A stretch of 6,693 nucleotides of DNA, from NCBI GenBank assembly GCA_947626445.1, contig CANQSC010000057.1, forward strand, positions 1 through 6,693, written 5' to 3'. Shown piece by piece: positions 6,094 to 6,693 of the stretch. Within the stretch, counting starts at the first letter, position 1. Each line of letters begins with the position of its first letter. Made by a program: the position numbers and the translations under genes. The stretch comes from an uncultured Bacilli bacterium. GTDB lineage: Bacteria > Bacillota_I > Bacilli_A > RF39 > UBA660. The notes beneath the pieces are model-generated. The model was given only the letters and a program-made list of their open reading frames with translations, searched no databases and was not told the DNA's origin.

Positions 6094-6549
6094 TTAATTC
6101 TTCATTTTGTTTAAATAATTCTTCAATTTGGGTTTATTTTTATCATAATAATAAGTTCTTTCGGCGTTAAGATTTGCATGTCCACAATCATTTTCATAAT
6201 AACTTATCAACCAAAAATTTTTAATTAAAATTAATAGTTCTTCATTTTTTTCATCATATTCATCTTCAATTTGTTTAGCTTTTTTTAATAAATATTTATT
6301 TAATTCTAATAATTTTTTATTAATATAAATATTATTATTGGCAAGTTTTACACATAAATCATCTTTATTCATAAATTTACTTAAATGACTTAAAACAATA
6401 TCAAAATATAAACCGCGATTAATAGATGGAATCATATCACTATAGTAAATAATAAACAAATACATTTTCTCATAATCTTTTTCTTTAATACATTCATCAA
6501 TACTTTCTATTAAGAATTTAACATCTATTGGTAAATCATAATATTCCAT
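6094..6549 (-). CDS. Unrecognised 151-residue protein
   Basis: I do not recognise this protein. It is a soluble, mostly helical, charged protein with no signal peptide or clear membrane segment. The first half (about 8-70) reads as amphipathic helices, then a charged helical stretch (about 78-112) rich in K, E and D. The C-terminal part has a compact unusual patch, CGHANLNAERTYYYDKNKPK (122-141), that could be a conserved motif, but no catalytic set is evident. The start is well supported: GAAGGAA at 6556-6562 is six bases upstream and a near-consensus promoter precedes it. It ends 52 bases before gpr, which has its own sporulation-type promoter, so the two need not share a role. It occupies the place next to gpr where Bacillus has the divergent rpsT gene. 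Confidence 0.75.
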   Translation of the reverse strand: MEYYDLPIDVKFLIESIDECIKEKDYEKMYLFIIYYSDMIPSINRGLYFDIVLSHLSKFMNKDDLCVKLANNNIYINKKLLELNKYLLKKAKQIEDEYDEKNEELLILIKNFWLISYYENDCGHANLNAERTYYYDKNKPKLKNYLNKMKN

Positions 6550-6574
6550 AAGTATTTCCTTCTTTCGGCTTATT

Positions 6575-6603
6575 ATTATAAGTAAAATGATATTTAATGT
6601 AAA
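6575..6603 (-). promoter_or_regulatory. Near-consensus vegetative promoter of the 151-residue gene
   Basis: The minus strand reads TTTACA (6598-6603), a 17-base spacer and TATAAT (6575-6580): five of six and six of six matches to sigma-A consensus with ideal spacing. The transcript start is predicted near 6568, giving a leader of about 19 bases that carries GAAGGAA. Confidence 0.75.
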
Positions 6604-6693
6604 GAAAAAAAATACCTTGACAAAATAAAATTGAAAGTTCCCGATTTTTTTAATATGTGAAGTAAGTTGTTGAAAAATGTTGAAATAAGATAA
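6604..6693. other. Noncoding edge with a direct repeat
   Basis: No gene is supported. TGTTGAAA occurs twice ten bases apart (6668-6675 and 6678-6685). TTGAAA is a usable -35 on the plus strand, so a divergent gene may start beyond the window, but its -10 is not visible here. Confidence 0.3.

Noticed and set aside
6617..6622. TTGACA on the plus strand as a divergent promoter
   Set aside because: It is a perfect -35, but no -10 lies at 16-18 bases (CCCGAT at that place).
1..6693. Mycoplasma-type genetic code (TGA as tryptophan)
   Set aside because: Tryptophans that I traced use TGG and no gene contains in-frame TGA, so the standard bacterial code is sufficient.

Overview
Organism. The window is very AT-rich, uses TGG for tryptophan with no in-frame TGA, and carries two endospore genes (gpr and spoIIP) in the gene order known from Bacillus (gpr - spoIIP - yqxA - lepA). 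This points to a low-GC Bacillota, probably an uncultured gut-type Bacilli lineage that keeps sporulation genes in a reduced, AT-rich genome. That placement is inference from gene content and composition; no 16S or other marker is present. All seven genes I support lie on the minus strand, so transcription runs from high to low coordinates.

Right part (about 6693 to 2185), the chromosomal backbone. An unrecognised 151-residue protein (6094-6549) is driven by a near-consensus vegetative promoter. It is followed by gpr (germination protease, unusually short), which has a good sigma-G-like promoter in the gap before it and a weak intrinsic terminator over its stop codon. Next come spoIIP (engulfment peptidoglycan hydrolase), a small membrane-anchored protein in the yqxA position, and lepA (elongation factor 4). 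spoIIP and the yqxA-position gene are joined as TAA-ATG, and lepA follows after 40 bases. A hairpin plus T-run overlapping the lepA stop codon closes this block. Sporulation genes therefore lie directly upstream of a housekeeping translation gene, as in Bacillus.

Left part (about 2180 to 1), an accessory block. A two-gene operon with its own extended -10 promoter and strong ribosome binding site encodes an ABC-type AAA ATPase (378 aa). Overlapping it as TAATG is a 179-aa protein whose N-terminus resembles a TOPRIM/RloB motif. The arrangement resembles the AbiL/RloAB and PARIS class of ATPase plus TOPRIM-like phage-defence pairs, although the small protein does not clearly match a named family. 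Downstream of the pair lies a noncoding foldback of about 260 bp (82-342) with nested inverted repeats and a perfect apical hairpin. It looks like a MITE or IS-derived element (possibly IS21-type ends) or a structured RNA, and its right edge falls on the stop codon of the small gene. Positions 1-80 hold no gene that I can support.

Most worth checking: the ATPase/small-protein pair as a possible defence system, the foldback element beside it, and the minimal gpr that lacks room for the usual propeptide.
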